A stretch of DNA of 64,000 bases, from NCBI RefSeq assembly GCF_040869045.1, contig NC_090320.1, positions 151,116,941 to 151,180,940 on the forward strand, given 5' to 3'. The notes beneath the pieces are model-generated. The model saw only the letters and a list, made by a program, of their open reading frames with translations. It did no database searches and was not told the DNA's origin. Below, in pieces: positions 31,322 through 41,880 of this stretch (position 1 is the stretch's first letter; each line of letters opens with the position of its first letter). The translations under genes and the position numbers were made by a program. Source of the DNA: Eurosta solidaginis (taxonomy: Eukaryota > Arthropoda > Insecta > Diptera > Tephritidae).

Positions 31322-32448
31322 TTATAAGTCACCCGAATTTAGATGGCCCAAACGATAGTGCCACTTCAACAGTTCGGAGCACTTCCTCTGGACAGCAGCA
31401 CATTCACTGCTTTCTCGTACATAATAAAAATCGCCTTTTCGGTCTGCAACCACTGTTGTCTCTCCTCGTGCATTACACAAATACGCGCCTTTACAAAATA
31501 TAACTCTGTGCACTCTATCAGTAATTTTTGCAACTGAAATTAAATTCGAACGTAGCTCTGGCACAAATAAGGTGTCTTTGAATTCAATATTTCGGTGACC
31601 GCCTGGTCCTGTCACTGATATATTCACAATGCCTTTGCCCTTAACGGCAGCACTTGCTTTATTTGCTAAGTTCAACTTTGCTTTTACGGATTTTTTCATT
31701 GAGTTAAAAATGTGCTCATCACCATATAGGTGTGCAGTACAGCCACTGTCCCATACCCATGCTCTCTTTACTCGCTTAGCGCTGTCAACCAATAACGTCC
31801 CTGCTTGTGTAGAATAGAACGCTGCATACGTCTTGTCAACGTTTTGTGTTAAATTCTTAGATTTGCGACCCTTTTCGTATTTCGCTAAGCACGCATTCAT
31901 CTTGTGCCCTGTAGCACCACACTTAAAACATCTCAACTCTTTCTTGCTATTCGGAGAACTCTTATGATTGGAGCTGCGTGACTTTGCAGTAATTGCTATT
32001 ACTCCTTCATCCAGCTTTTGTAGCATCAGCTGCTTAAGCAATGTTGCCTTTCGCGCCGGACCTTTTGACGCATATATCGACTCCAAGTTGAGCCAAACTT
32101 CTCGCGAAGTTTCACAACCACGTACCTACTTCAACTCTGATGGCTGTATAGTCAGAAACAAATGTGCTTTATCTTTCTTGTCAGCTTTTAACCACGTGGT
32201 TCGCGCTGCTGTATAACTCTCTGCCGGTATTAAATTTGTACCATTTACATATTCCCAAAGTTCGTTTTCACAAGTAACGCTTCCACTTGCATACTCCAAG
32301 TGTCGAAGTTTTCCTTGGATTGTAACTCGATTAGGGACGAACTCGGTGTAGAACTCACGGCCATCACTGTGGATACTTCGTTACACGTGTTGACAGGAAT
32401 TGGCGTAATATTTTCTGATTTTTGCTCAAACTTTGTAAAATCGTCCAT
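31322..32448 (-). pseudogene. Copia 2 gag and protease
   Basis: 32448-32245 is the gag start (LIELQSKENFDTWSMQVEAL). 32086-31322 has gag helices, a zinc knuckle CFKCGATGHKMNAC, the protease active site WVWDSGCTAHLYGD and the pre-integrase block WHYRLGHLNSGDL. A frameshift between 32245 and 32086 and a stop at 31322 break the polyprotein. The start codon is close to the primer-binding site as expected. Confidence 0.87.
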
Positions 32449-32484
32449 AACATAAACGATTATATAAAATACGTATTATTTTCG

Positions 32485-32502
32485 GGTCCTGTGTCCATAA
32501 CC
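32485..32502 (-). promoter_or_regulatory. Primer-binding site of copia 2
   Basis: GGTTATGGACACAGGACC on the minus strand, next to the 5' LTR. The first eight bases equal those of the copia initiator-methionine half-tRNA site. Confidence 0.72.
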
Positions 32503-32713
32503 TGATGCGATGTCCGAAATATAATTGTATGTTATTTATGCAAAGTAAAAAAACGAACCTTACTCAACGAGTTATAAGTCCAGAAGAAGGTTTTATTTAA
32601 CGAAAAAGGAAGTTATAAAGTAATATGTGATGACCTTTATAATGACATTGTAAGTTATGACAAGATTACATGCATAGTGTTGTTAAGAGACAAAATGAAT
32701 AATAACTCCAACA
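32503..32713 (-). repeat. 5' LTR of copia 2
   Basis: 211 bp; starts TGTTGGAGT on the minus strand. It is followed on the plus strand by the target duplication cattc. Confidence 0.92.
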
Positions 32714-32718
32714 CATTC

Positions 32719-35100
32719 CATTCTTTTTAAATTTCGCGAAGGCAAGATTGCCGTTTGTGGAGATATTCGCGAAATGTTCCACCGCGTGAGTATACGCAAA
32801 CCAGAACAAAATTCTCAGCGATTCCTTTGGCGAGAAGGTGATCATGCGAGACAGCCTGATGTGTACGTTATGGTTGCAATGATTTTCAGTTCCACTTGTT
32901 CTCCATGCTCGGCCCAGTACGTAAAAAACCTGAATGCGAGTAGATAAAGAAGAGTATCCGAGTGCTGTAGAAGCGATTGTTGATCGCCACTATGCAGACG
33001 ACTATGTGGAAAGCTTTTCTAGTGTACACGAAGCTATACGCGTTAGAAAGCAGGTAATTGACATTCACCAAAAAGCTGGGTTCGAACTTCGAGGTTTTGT
33101 GTCGAACTCAACCGAACTTCTGCGAGCAATTTACAAAAAGTCGATGCCGGAGGAATATACTAATACTACGAAATATATGTGTAGTGGTGAATCCATTTGC
33201 GAGAAAGTGCTAAGCAAGCACTGGGATGCAAATCGCCATGCATTCACTTTTAAACTAATGTTTTCAAGAATACCAAAGCAAGTTTTGGACGGTATTCGGC
33301 GTCCGAATAAAGCGGAACTGTTGGGCATTACAATGTCTACCTTTGATCAGTATGGGTTTTTATCTAACATAATATTAGTACCAAAAATTTTGCTGCAAAA
33401 GTTATGGCAGTTACAGATTGACTGGCATGAACCCATACCGAATGAAATTAACGAGACCTAGTATCATTGGTTCAGGTCCCCCACCGCGCTAACAGCATTT
33501 AATATACCCAGATGTTATCATTTAAATTTCGGGATCCCTCAACTGATATCCTGCTGTATTTATTTGTCGATGCGAGCGAGCTCGCTTACGCAGCCGTTTT
33601 ATACTGGCGCATATGTCACTCAAACCAAGTACGAGTTAGTTTTGTTGTTGGGAAATCCCGTTGCAGCCCACTGAAGCCGTTATCGATCCGACGTTTGGAA
33701 CTTGAGTCTGCAGTTCTTGGAACGCGAATCAAAGACGTTATTTTAAGCAGTCACACCGTAAAGCCACGAAAAATAATGTTCTGGTCAGATTCAAAGACCG
33801 TAATCCAATGGATTCGTTCTGATGCGCGACGTTATAAGCAATTTGTGTCCAATAGAATATCTGAAATTCTTCAGTCGTCGGAAGTCCTACAATAGAGGTG
33901 GGTTCCAGGATCTCAAAACCCAGCTGATGATGCACCCGACCGCAGAAGGAAGTTAGGCTTTCATCAAACTCTAGGTGGATTCTCGGACCCTCGTTCCTCG
34001 TGTGCCCGGAAAAAAATTGGCCCGTTATGCCAGAAGAAGTGTCGATTATTTCAGAAGAAGAAGAGAAACGGACAAAGCAGCTCTTCACCATCCAAGACGA
34101 TGCAGACGTAATACCATTTATTAAGTATTCCAATTATTACAAATTTTTGAGAGTTATGACCTGTGTAAGGTTTGCAATTTCCAAGTTCAAGGCATATTTA
34201 CGGAATAATACAACTACGCGAGAAGATTGGAAAATCAATGCATACAAGTTAAAAATAGGCGTAGTATATGCTAGTTCGGTTCGTGCAGGAAGCAGCATTT
34301 TCTGAGGATATTGTTTTACTCGGAAATAACAAGATCCTGCCAAAGAATAGTTCACTTTTTGATCTAACGCCGGTGATAGATGACGAAGAAGTACTGCGAC
34401 TGGGTGGCCGAATCGACAATGCTGAATCACTTCCAATGTATACAAGACGGCCAATTATAATGCCAAAATATCATGCGATGGCACGGTTAATTACTCGCCA
34501 GTATCATGGGATGTTCTATCATCAAAATCAAGAAGCCATCATTTGCGCTATTAGAAGCAAATACTGGATATAAGAAACCTCCTACGGTCAGCACAACATG
34601 AATGCCAGCTTTGTAAAAACAAGTCAGCAGCTCCAAATCTGCCATTAAAGGGAGAAATCCCCATAGATCAACTTACGCCCTATGTTAGACCATTTTAGTA
34701 CACTGGCCTAGACTACTTTGGGCCCATTATGGTATCTATAGGCCTCCGGCGTGAAAAAGATGGGTTGCACTAATTGCGTGCTTGGCAGTGCGGACTATAC
34801 ACTTGGAAATAGCACGAGATCTATCTTCTGACGCCGTAATTTTATGTCTAAAAAATTTTGTGAATCGACGTACAGTGTACGTATACGCAGCGACAGTGGT
34901 TCAAACTTCGTTGGGAAAGTAAAATTGAATGGGTTTGCGTTGAAAAGGGATTGGGAGCAGAGTGCAGTCGGCGCGGAATTTAGTGGATATTTTACTCACT
35001 GGCTAATCCATCGGCTGGAGGGGCCTGGGAGCGTATGGTCCGCAGTGTAAAGAGAGTTTTATCATTTACATTAAAGGAAGTAGCGCCACAAATAGAAACA
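32719..35100 (+). pseudogene. BEL/Pao RT, RNase H and integrase, broken
   Basis: After the copia insertion RT resumes (FKFREGKIAVCGDIREMFHR), then 32934-33461 has VEAIVDRHYADDYVESF with the catalytic YADD, 33512-33895 has RNase H (LYLFVDASELAYAAVLYW; LESAVLGTRI; FWSDSKTVIQWIRS), 34268-34573 has the integrase zinc-binding region (LRLGGRIDNAESLPM; HHQNQEAI), and 34700-35095 has the integrase core in several frames (GLDYFGPIMVSIG; RMVRSVKRVLSFTLKEV). Many stops are present. The end of integrase and the 3' LTR are deleted. Confidence 0.88.
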
Positions 35101-35128
35101 TCTATTTTGTCACATCCTGCAAACCAAT

Positions 35129-36785
35129 TTGCAGAAAGCCAACAGGGGAAAGGTCCGTACATACATTGGTCCAATATCCAGCAATGTTTTGGATATTACA
35201 TTGAGCTCCGAACATGATATATCAAGGTATGATTGGATGGTTCTTGATAGACCATCCTTCTTCGACCATGCGTATATTAGCTTCAGCATCCCCCTAAAGA
35301 AGGTAGAGAAGGGAGGAACCTTTACAAACCCTAGATCAACGAACTGGAGTAAATTCCAGGAACAGGTAGAAACAAAACTGGGACAACCAATAGAGGTTGC
35401 CAATGTGGAGGAACTGGAGGAGTCTAATGAATTCCTACCAGGGACGCTTATGACTGCGTATAGCAAAGCTTGCCCTCTAAGAAGATTCAGAGAAAAAGCA
35501 AAGCCGCCATGGTGGCTCAATGAGCTGAGTCTTCTAAGAAGGTAGGTAAAAGAAATGTTTAAGATAGCAAAGACCGCGGAAAGCGAAGCGCACGGGGACG
35601 AGTACAGAGATCTACTGAGGATCTACTAGCGTGAAATTTCCAGGGCGAAGATAATCTCATGGAAAAGTTTCTGTATGGACATAGAGTGCGCCAGCGAAAA
35701 CGCCAGGTTGAGAAAAGTCCTAGCAAGGGGAAACATAGTCCAAGGACTAATAAAAAAGAGAACGGGGAATGGTCACGTAATAGTGAGGAATCCCTAGAGG
35801 TGCTTCTCGATACACATTTCCCATCGGGTGATGGTTTGGAAAAGCCAGTAGAGAGTACTTACACTTCCAACACGGAGCGGGTAATGCCGGGCTTGGTGAA
35901 CGATACCAAGATCGAATGGGCCGTGAAGACGTTTAGATCGCCGGGCCCAGATGGTATATTTCCGGCCATGCTACAAGTTTAAAGTACAGCGGTCGTGGAA
36001 TGGCTTAAAATAATATTCGCTGGGTGCATAAGACTGAATCATGTACCGCACTCTTGGAGAATCACTCGTGTAGCCTTCCTACCAAAGGCGGGGAAGATCG
36101 GTCACGTGCATCCCAAAGACTATATACCCATTAGTTTAACATAATTTCTGCTCAAAACCTTTGAGAGGCTGATAGATGTGTACATAAAGTCCAACGTGGA
36201 TGAAAAGCTGCTCTCCACAACACAACGTCCGTACAGCACAGGCAAGTCGGTAGACACCGCATTGCATAGGGTGGTAATAAGCATAGAGAAATCACTGGAA
36301 TATAAGGAGTCATCTTAGACATTGCCGGGCCTTTCAATAATGTTTCTAAATGGGCGACTATGGATGGTCTTAACCACATTAAAGTACGTCCAGCCTTAAC
36401 CATATGGATCGGCTGCATGTTTAATTGGGGACTGTACGAGGCCACGAAATCAATGAACAGGGGCACGCCGCAGGGAGGGGTGCTGTCACCTCTGCTGTGG
36501 ACGCTGGTCATCAACCAACTGCTCAGGCGATCCGATGAGGGACCCGTAAAACTTACGGCTTACGCAGATGACGCTGCAATTGTCATAAGTGGAAAGTGCC
36601 TTCCAACGATTAGCTCTTTGATGGATGGGGCGCTCCGGGATATTCATACCTGGGCATCAAATGTCGGGTTGAAAGACAAAGCCGATAAGACGGATATGAT
36701 CTTGTTTACAAAGAGGTACAAGGTCCCAAATTGGATCAGGCCTAAGTTAGGAGGGATGGACCTACAGGACCTACAAAATATCTAG
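35129..36785 (+). pseudogene. LINE copy 2 endonuclease end and reverse transcriptase
   Basis: 35129-35545 has NVLDITLSSEHDISRYDW and FFDHAYISFSI, the last endonuclease motifs. 35659-35982 has SPGPDGIFPAMLQV followed by a TAA where copy 1 has TCA. 36360-36785 has GTPQGGVLSPLLWTL and the intact catalytic LTAYADDAAIVISG. Copy 1 has lost exactly this YADD region, so this copy preserves it. Frameshifts near 36100 and 36320 break the middle. Confidence 0.85.
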
Positions 36786-37189
36786 GAATCATTCTAGACA
36801 GTAAGTTGTCATGGAAGCTCAACGTATAGGAGAGGGTGAAGAAGACTTCAACGGCACTTTATGCATGTAAAAGAATGCTGGGGTGTACGTGGGGCTTATC
36901 GCCCTCTCTTTCTCATTGGGCTTTTACAGCGATTGCAAGCCCTATTCTATACTATGGGGTTCTTGTTTGGTGGAAATCCACACAACAAAAACAACCTACC
37001 TCAAAAATTAGAGGGGGAATGCAGACTATCAGTGCTTAGCATTACTGGAGCCCTGAAAACAACCCCGACGGCTGCATTGTATGCCATTCTGCACATTCCA
37101 CCTGTACACCTGGTAGTGAAGAACATAGCGTTACCAACTGTAACCAGGCCGGTTCCTCGGGGCAGCTTGAGGGTTCTCAAATGTCGGAC

Positions 37190-37950
37190 GAGGCGATACA
37201 TATGTACACAGATGGTTCCAAATGAGTGGAAGGAGTAGGGTCTGCGGTACACTGTGCTGATCCGGATATAAACAGATCCTTTAGGCTGCCGGATTACTGT
37301 AGCGTTTTCCAAGCGGAAATAGTAGCCGTAACCAAAACAGTAGAAACCCTGGAAGAGAATAGCCTAAGCTGCAATCGTGTTAACTTTTATATTGACAGTC
37401 AAGCAGCAATTAAGGCAAAAAATCTCGCATAGCACAGCATCTAAATGCGTGTTAGAGTGTAAGCAGTCCTTGGAGATAATCGTGACAGGGAGAAGCATAC
37501 ATCTATATTGAGTCCCAGGGCATATGGGAATAGATGGGAATGAAAAAACGGATGAAGTAGCTAAAAAGGGCGCATCCCTTGCTCCGTAGACGTCCAGATT
37601 AGACTGGGCGAGATCAAGCGAAGGCGAGAGGTGCACATGATCGACGAAGCAGGAAAGGCGTCGGTTCGAGCGCGGTTCTGTAAAGTGTCGATTATTATGT
37701 GTAGGTCTTACAACCTTAGACTGACAAAGTTGCTTCTATCATTAAAAAGAGAGGACTGTAGACTCAGGACGAGTATTCTGACTGGACACTGCCTTCTGGC
37801 GTCACATGCTTTAAATTAGGCTTGGTCAGTGATAGCAGATGTAGGAAGTGCGGGCTGGAGGAGGAAACGATAGAGCACGTTCTGTGCTCTTGCCAAGCTA
37901 AGACTCCAGCTATTAGGGGTTATACGGCTGTCAGATCTAGAAGCAGCAAG
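37190..37950 (+). pseudogene. LINE copy 2 RNase H and C-terminal zinc motif
   Basis: Reads MYTDGSK (first catalytic aspartate), then a TGA, then VFQAEIVAVTKTVETL (glutamate) and NFYIDSQAAIKA (aspartate). The last block (HMGIDGNEKTDEVAKKGAS) is readable at about 37520-37580 in another frame. 37631-37900 covers the C-terminal part with a C-C-H-C motif. In intact family members RNase H removes the RNA template after first-strand synthesis. Confidence 0.82.
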
Positions 37951-38202
37951 TGGCTTAAGTCCTAGGAAGCTTCTAGTATTTGCCAAGAGGACGGAGTTAT
38001 TTTATAACATAGGTCCTGGTTTGTGATAGGGTTTTTCAGTTTGGTCGTTAAAACAAACTTCTGGTAACACTACGGACTTATTCAGTCTATGTGAGGTCCT
38101 CATGGACCGGCCAGTTCAACCTAACTTAGGCCAAAGGAAGATAACGATAAGACTCCGACTTTCTCGGAGGTTCCAAAGGGAGATAACACTAAGAATACGC
38201 CC

Positions 38203-38613
38203 ACACAGCCACCGATTTTGATTGCCCGATGCCGGTCGTAATCGTCCGATAAAAATATACACATGTATTTAGATGAGGGTGTGTACATTTCAACCGATCA
38301 CCAAATTGTGTCAGCCGTTGTCGTTTTTCACTGCCGATAAATTCGCGCATGTTCAATTTCATCGTCCGATAAATTGCGTGCATTTACTGTGAAAAATGTA
38401 TTATTTGTGCGATGGACTGGAAAATTGATTAATTGCGTGCCAAGCAGGCGCCCTTTATGGGATGAGCACATAAAAGCATTCACGCAAGCGTATTTTTGGG
38501 AAAAAGTAAAATGTAAGAAAAAAAGCTGCCGGCCGATAATCGGTTCAATTTTAACACCAGCCCGGCCGATTTCATCAGCTGATTGCAATTTTTCGGTTTA
38601 TCGGTGGCTGTGT
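38203..38613. mobile_element. Small inverted-repeat element
   Basis: 411 bp between the inverted words ACACAGCCACCGAT (38203-38216) and ATCGGTGGCTGTGT (38600-38613). No coding capacity. The interior is rich in CCGAT/ATCGG words. No clear target duplication, so the superfamily is unknown. Confidence 0.6.
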
Positions 38614-39145
38614 AAGCGTACTCTAACGGCCCTATTCTGTGCATTTGACAAATTGTCAATAAGTTGACAAATAATCAAGACTTTTATCAACTTGATAAAT
38701 TTTGTTATTCTGTGCGTAAGTTGACAACTCTAAAAAGCTCTTATGCGTATGCTTTTCCCCACACAGTGGTGAACTAAGTATTGTAAACACAAAACAGCTG
38801 TTTAGCGCGAACAATTGTTAAATGGAGTCTGCAGAAACGTAAGTATTTTATTATTTTTCATTATATTTTGGTTATATTGTATTTCTTTTATAGAAAATCA
38901 AAGTGCGATCGTGCTACGCGCGAACAATTGGAACACTACGTGTTTTTTTATAGCGCTAACCCTGAAATGGGGTCAGGAAAAAATAACCCCAGGTCACCGC
39001 AACAAATGCGCTCTCTATGGGCTCAACTGGCAGAGGAGCTAAACGCCTTAAGAGGACCAACACGTTTTGCAGAAAAATGGAAGGAAGTAAGTTGTAAATA
39101 TAAATAAATAAGTTAATATCGATCAAAAATTTTCAATGTTTGTAT

Positions 39146-40135
39146 CAAAAGACGCGTCTTGACCGCAGAATTAATAATACGAGAGCGGAAATTAAAAAAT
39201 ATATTTGTGTGAAGAGATATTTACAAGCATACATAAAAAGTATGGCTAATTTTAATTCGTTCAAAAGATATTATCGAAAAACCGAAAAAAGACCCGCGGG
39301 CACCTCCGAAACCGGGGATGGAATCCCTATTATTTTTGCGCAGAACACCTTTCTGCGTTGGCGGCCTTCGGCCGCGCTTATAAAAAATGGTAATAGTCTA
39401 GTTGCGGGGTTGACTGCTAATACGCGTCAAAAAATATCGAGAGAAGTGTCAAAAGACGCGTATTAATCTCGAGAACAATAATCCGAAGGCGGAAAAGAAA
39501 AATTTTATCTCTGTCCGGAGATATTTGCAGTTGAATTTGGCGATTTTCATGTGGTTGTTATTGTGTTTGTACCCACAAAAAAAATTGTGCATCACCGTGG
39601 CGGTAGCCACGGTTATACCACACATCCGGCCTTGGCATGGCGTAGGCCAGGGTTATTTTTTAGGTAATTGTCTAGTTGCGGGGTTGACTGCTAATACGCG
39701 TCAAAAAATATCGATAGAAGTGTAAAAAGAGGCGCATTAATCTCGAGAACAATAATCCGAAGGCGGGAAAGAAAATTGTATCTCTGTCCGGAGATATTTG
39801 CAGTTGAATTTGCCGATTTTCATGTGGTTGTTATTGTGTTTGTACCCACAAAAAAAATTGTGCATCACCGTGGCTACCGCCACACATCCGGACTTGGCAT
39901 GGCGTAGGCCAGGGTTTGCGCGTCTTTTGACACTTCTCTAGCTATTTTTTGACGCGTATTAGCAGTCAACCCCTCAACTAGACTTTTACCAAAGTATGGA
40001 TTATACCCCGGTTTTAGACCGACCTTTTCTAATTTTTGGGTTTTTTGGCAATAACTTATATGTATAATATATATGTATAATATTTTCACTTTCCACTTTC
40101 GGATTATTGATACTGGAGTCAAGGCGCGTCTTTTG
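39146..40135. mobile_element. 990-bp TIR element in intron 2, with internal tandem repeats
   Basis: Bounded by CAAAAGACGCG (39146) and CGCGTCTTTTG (to 40135); the imperfect inverted similarity extends about 45 bp inwards (CAATAATCCGAAAGTGG versus TTAATAATACGAGAGCGG). The interior holds a tandem repeat of about 274 bp (units from 39396 and 39670, each opening gtctagttgcggggttgact) and a partial third unit in the opposite direction near 39916-39990. A short palindrome CCGTGGCGGTAGCCACGG is in unit 1 near 39597. No open frame of note. It lies wholly within intron 2 of the Myb/SANT gene. Superfamily unknown. Confidence 0.72.
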
Positions 40136-40796
40136 GTACCAACATCATTTTTGATCAATAATAAGCATTGAACCGTCCTGTAAAATGTAACCAAATTAGT
40201 TAATGGCTTTGCGTATAATTTTTTTAAATACAGACGCTTGGAGTATGGAAGAGCCAGTTACGTACACGTGCACGACGTATAAAAATGAGCCAAAGGGTTA
40301 CTGGTGGTGGTCCACAATGCAAATCACTTAATGAGTTCGAAGATCGCGCTTTGGCTTATTAGCGGTTGATGGTGCCGGTTTAGGAAGTAGTGGACTGAAC
40401 TCGCCACCACAAGAACTACCAGCAAGAACATCGTCCATATTCCAGAGTCCGTCACCAGCTGAGAGTGATACACAATCTCCAAGCCGTATCCTTGCGATGA
40501 GTCCTTTGAATTGGCCAACGGTTTTGCTGCAGCAAACCATGCATCAGACTTATTTGTATCATCGCCGGAGACTAATACTGAATCAGCAAGTTTCGAACCA
40601 TCGATGCCTGGTATGACACCTCTTGAGGCAGAGACTGAAGTAAGTAATTCATATATGTTAGGGTGGGGCAAAAATATGGTTTTCCTTTTCTTGGATAGGT
40701 TTATACATACATATATTTTCTCGAAATTGAACGCTCCACAAAATTTGTTTTAGAGCGTTATACTTTCTGCAATTTTTGAGTAGAAATTTGTTGAAT

Positions 40797-40998
40797 GACG
40801 TGCCATACGAAAACTGACACTCAAAATTCTGTACGAAAACTAACATTTTCGACTTGTGTCTGACGAAAACTAGCAATTTCATTTTTTTGTCAGACGAAAA
40901 CTAACACTTTTAGGTAGTTAGTTTTCTTCAGACATAAAATGAAATTATTGGTTTTGTCAGACACAAAATTTCTTTTGTTAGTTTTCGTATGGCACGTC
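40797..40998. mobile_element. 202-bp foldback element in intron 3
   Basis: Starts GACGTGCCATACGAAAACT and ends AGTTTTCGTATGGCACGTC, an inverted repeat of 19 bp. Between them the words gacgaaaactaaca and its reverse complement recur several times, so much of the element can fold. It sits in intron 3 of the Myb/SANT gene. Confidence 0.75.
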
Positions 40999-41436
40999 GA
41001 TATAATGATGTTCATAGAAGTAAAGGAAAAACTGCTATGGGATTTTTGTCCCGTTAATATTAAAAACTGATATTGGATCAGTATGCATACTTCCTTTTCC
41101 GTATACCAATAAAATAACGAAAATAATTTTTTTGGCCTCCCTATATATAAATATGTACACAGATCGGACACTTTTAAATTGAAATTTTTTCCTTCAAGAA
41201 TGCTGGAGTTTTGAATGGAAGCTCAGTCCGTATGTCTCGAACGGAACAGAACGAGGCAAACTTATAAGTACTCTAATGAGCAATATAAGCAAACGGAATA
41301 GTTTTGAAGAACGACGGGAAAGAAGAGAAGAGGAACAGCGTCAGGAGCATCGTGAAACGATTCAAGCTATCACAACTTTAACGAACTGCTTGACTGAACT
41401 AGTCAAAGTTTTAAAACCAAATTAAACTTAAGAATA

Positions 41437-41542
41437 GAGAAGTTTTACGGACTAATAATTTTCTTTAATTATAATTTAACCAAAGACTGAATTCCTTATA
41501 AAAATATGCTAGTTACTATAATAATAGTCCGTAAAACTTCTC
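41437..41542. mobile_element. 106-bp hairpin MITE with TA target
   Basis: Starts GAGAAGTTTTACGGACTA and ends with its exact reverse complement; TA dinucleotides lie on both sides (41435-41436 and 41543-41544). This fits a Tc1/mariner-type MITE. It begins 11 bases after the Myb/SANT stop codon. Confidence 0.7.
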
Positions 41543-41880
41543 TATATACATGTTAGAGTCATGGACTGCTAATAATATTTTATTTTATTATACAAATTGC
41601 TAGTAATAACTAGTTATTTTTCGTTTATTTTATTTTAATTGGAAAACAAATTTGAATTGGAAAATAAAAGTTATGCATATATAACAAATACCCATATTTT
41701 AGTGCCTTTACAGTATTGTTTTACCAACGACTTTTATTTTCCAATCAAAATTAAAAAATTGAAATCATAAAAAAATAGTATGGTAAAATAATGTAAACTA
41801 AAATTAAATGAAATGAAATAAACAAGAAAAACTGTAATATGAAATAAAATAATAAAAATAAAATAATAAAAATAATAAAT

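Larger units (their letters stand above)
29293..32713 (-). mobile_element. Copia-type retrotransposon 2
   Basis: A minus-strand copia element inside the BEL RT. LTRs are 29293-29502 and 32503-32713, with perfect target duplications cattc (29288-29292 and 32714-32718). The primer-binding site resembles the half-tRNA initiator-methionine type (32485-32502), and a purine tract gagagggcg abuts the 3' LTR. It is internally deleted: the integrase end to RT start and most of RNase H are missing. The LTRs differ at about eight of 210 positions, so it is somewhat younger than copia 1 by this crude measure. Confidence 0.94.
27533..35100 (+). mobile_element. BEL/Pao retrotransposon, split by copia 2
   Basis: Inserted in the LINE with 5-bp target duplications tctat (27528-27532 and 35101-35105). 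It begins TGTTACGGACCC, a plausible BEL LTR start. Gag, RT, RNase H and integrase fragments follow in BEL order on the plus strand. The 3' LTR is missing: integrase sequence runs to about 35095 and only a few terminal bases (aaaca) may remain before the target duplication, so an internal deletion took the 3' end. Copia 2 (29293-32713) splits the RT domain. Confidence 0.87.
35101..38110 (+). mobile_element. I/LOA-like LINE copy 2, main part
   Basis: Continues from 27532 after the BEL insertion. It holds the endonuclease end (35129-35545), RT (35659-36785), RNase H (about 37190-37610) and a C-terminal zinc-binding motif RCRKCGLEEETIEHVLCSC (about 37840-37900). Its untranslated 3' end reads gaggtcctcatggaccggcc and caacctaacttaggcc. 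The copy at 1-1750 aligns with 35113-36870. The presence of RNase H after RT is why I place the family in the I/LOA/R1 group rather than the Jockey group. All frames are broken. Confidence 0.87.
38822..41425 (+). pseudogene. Myb/SANT (zeste-like) DNA-binding gene, four exons, frameshifted
   Basis: Exon 1 is 38822-38838 (MESAE), exon 2 38894-39086, exon 3 40234-40639, exon 4 41199-41425, all with GT-AG introns and GTAAGT donors. Exons 1-3 join in phase and give a Myb/SANT-like domain: ATREQLEHYVFFYSANPEM, then PRSPQQMRSLWAQLAEELN, then GPTRFAEKWKE, and across intron 2 TLGVWKSQLRTRARRIK and TGGGPQCKSLNEFEDRALA. This matches the Myb_DNA-bind_5 type seen in regulatory protein zeste-like and Harbinger-associated proteins. 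Exon 4 has a charged, likely coiled-coil tail (FEERRERREEEQRQEHRETI). One-base frame breaks near 40350 and 40510 (exon 3) and near 41265 (exon 4) make it a pseudogene unless they are sequencing errors. Host gene or transposon gene is unresolved. Confidence 0.72.

Noticed and set aside
39396..39990. CRISPR-like array (repeats with palindrome)
   Set aside because: Only two long tandem units plus an inverted part, in a eukaryotic transposon; no short repeats with unique spacers and no cas genes.
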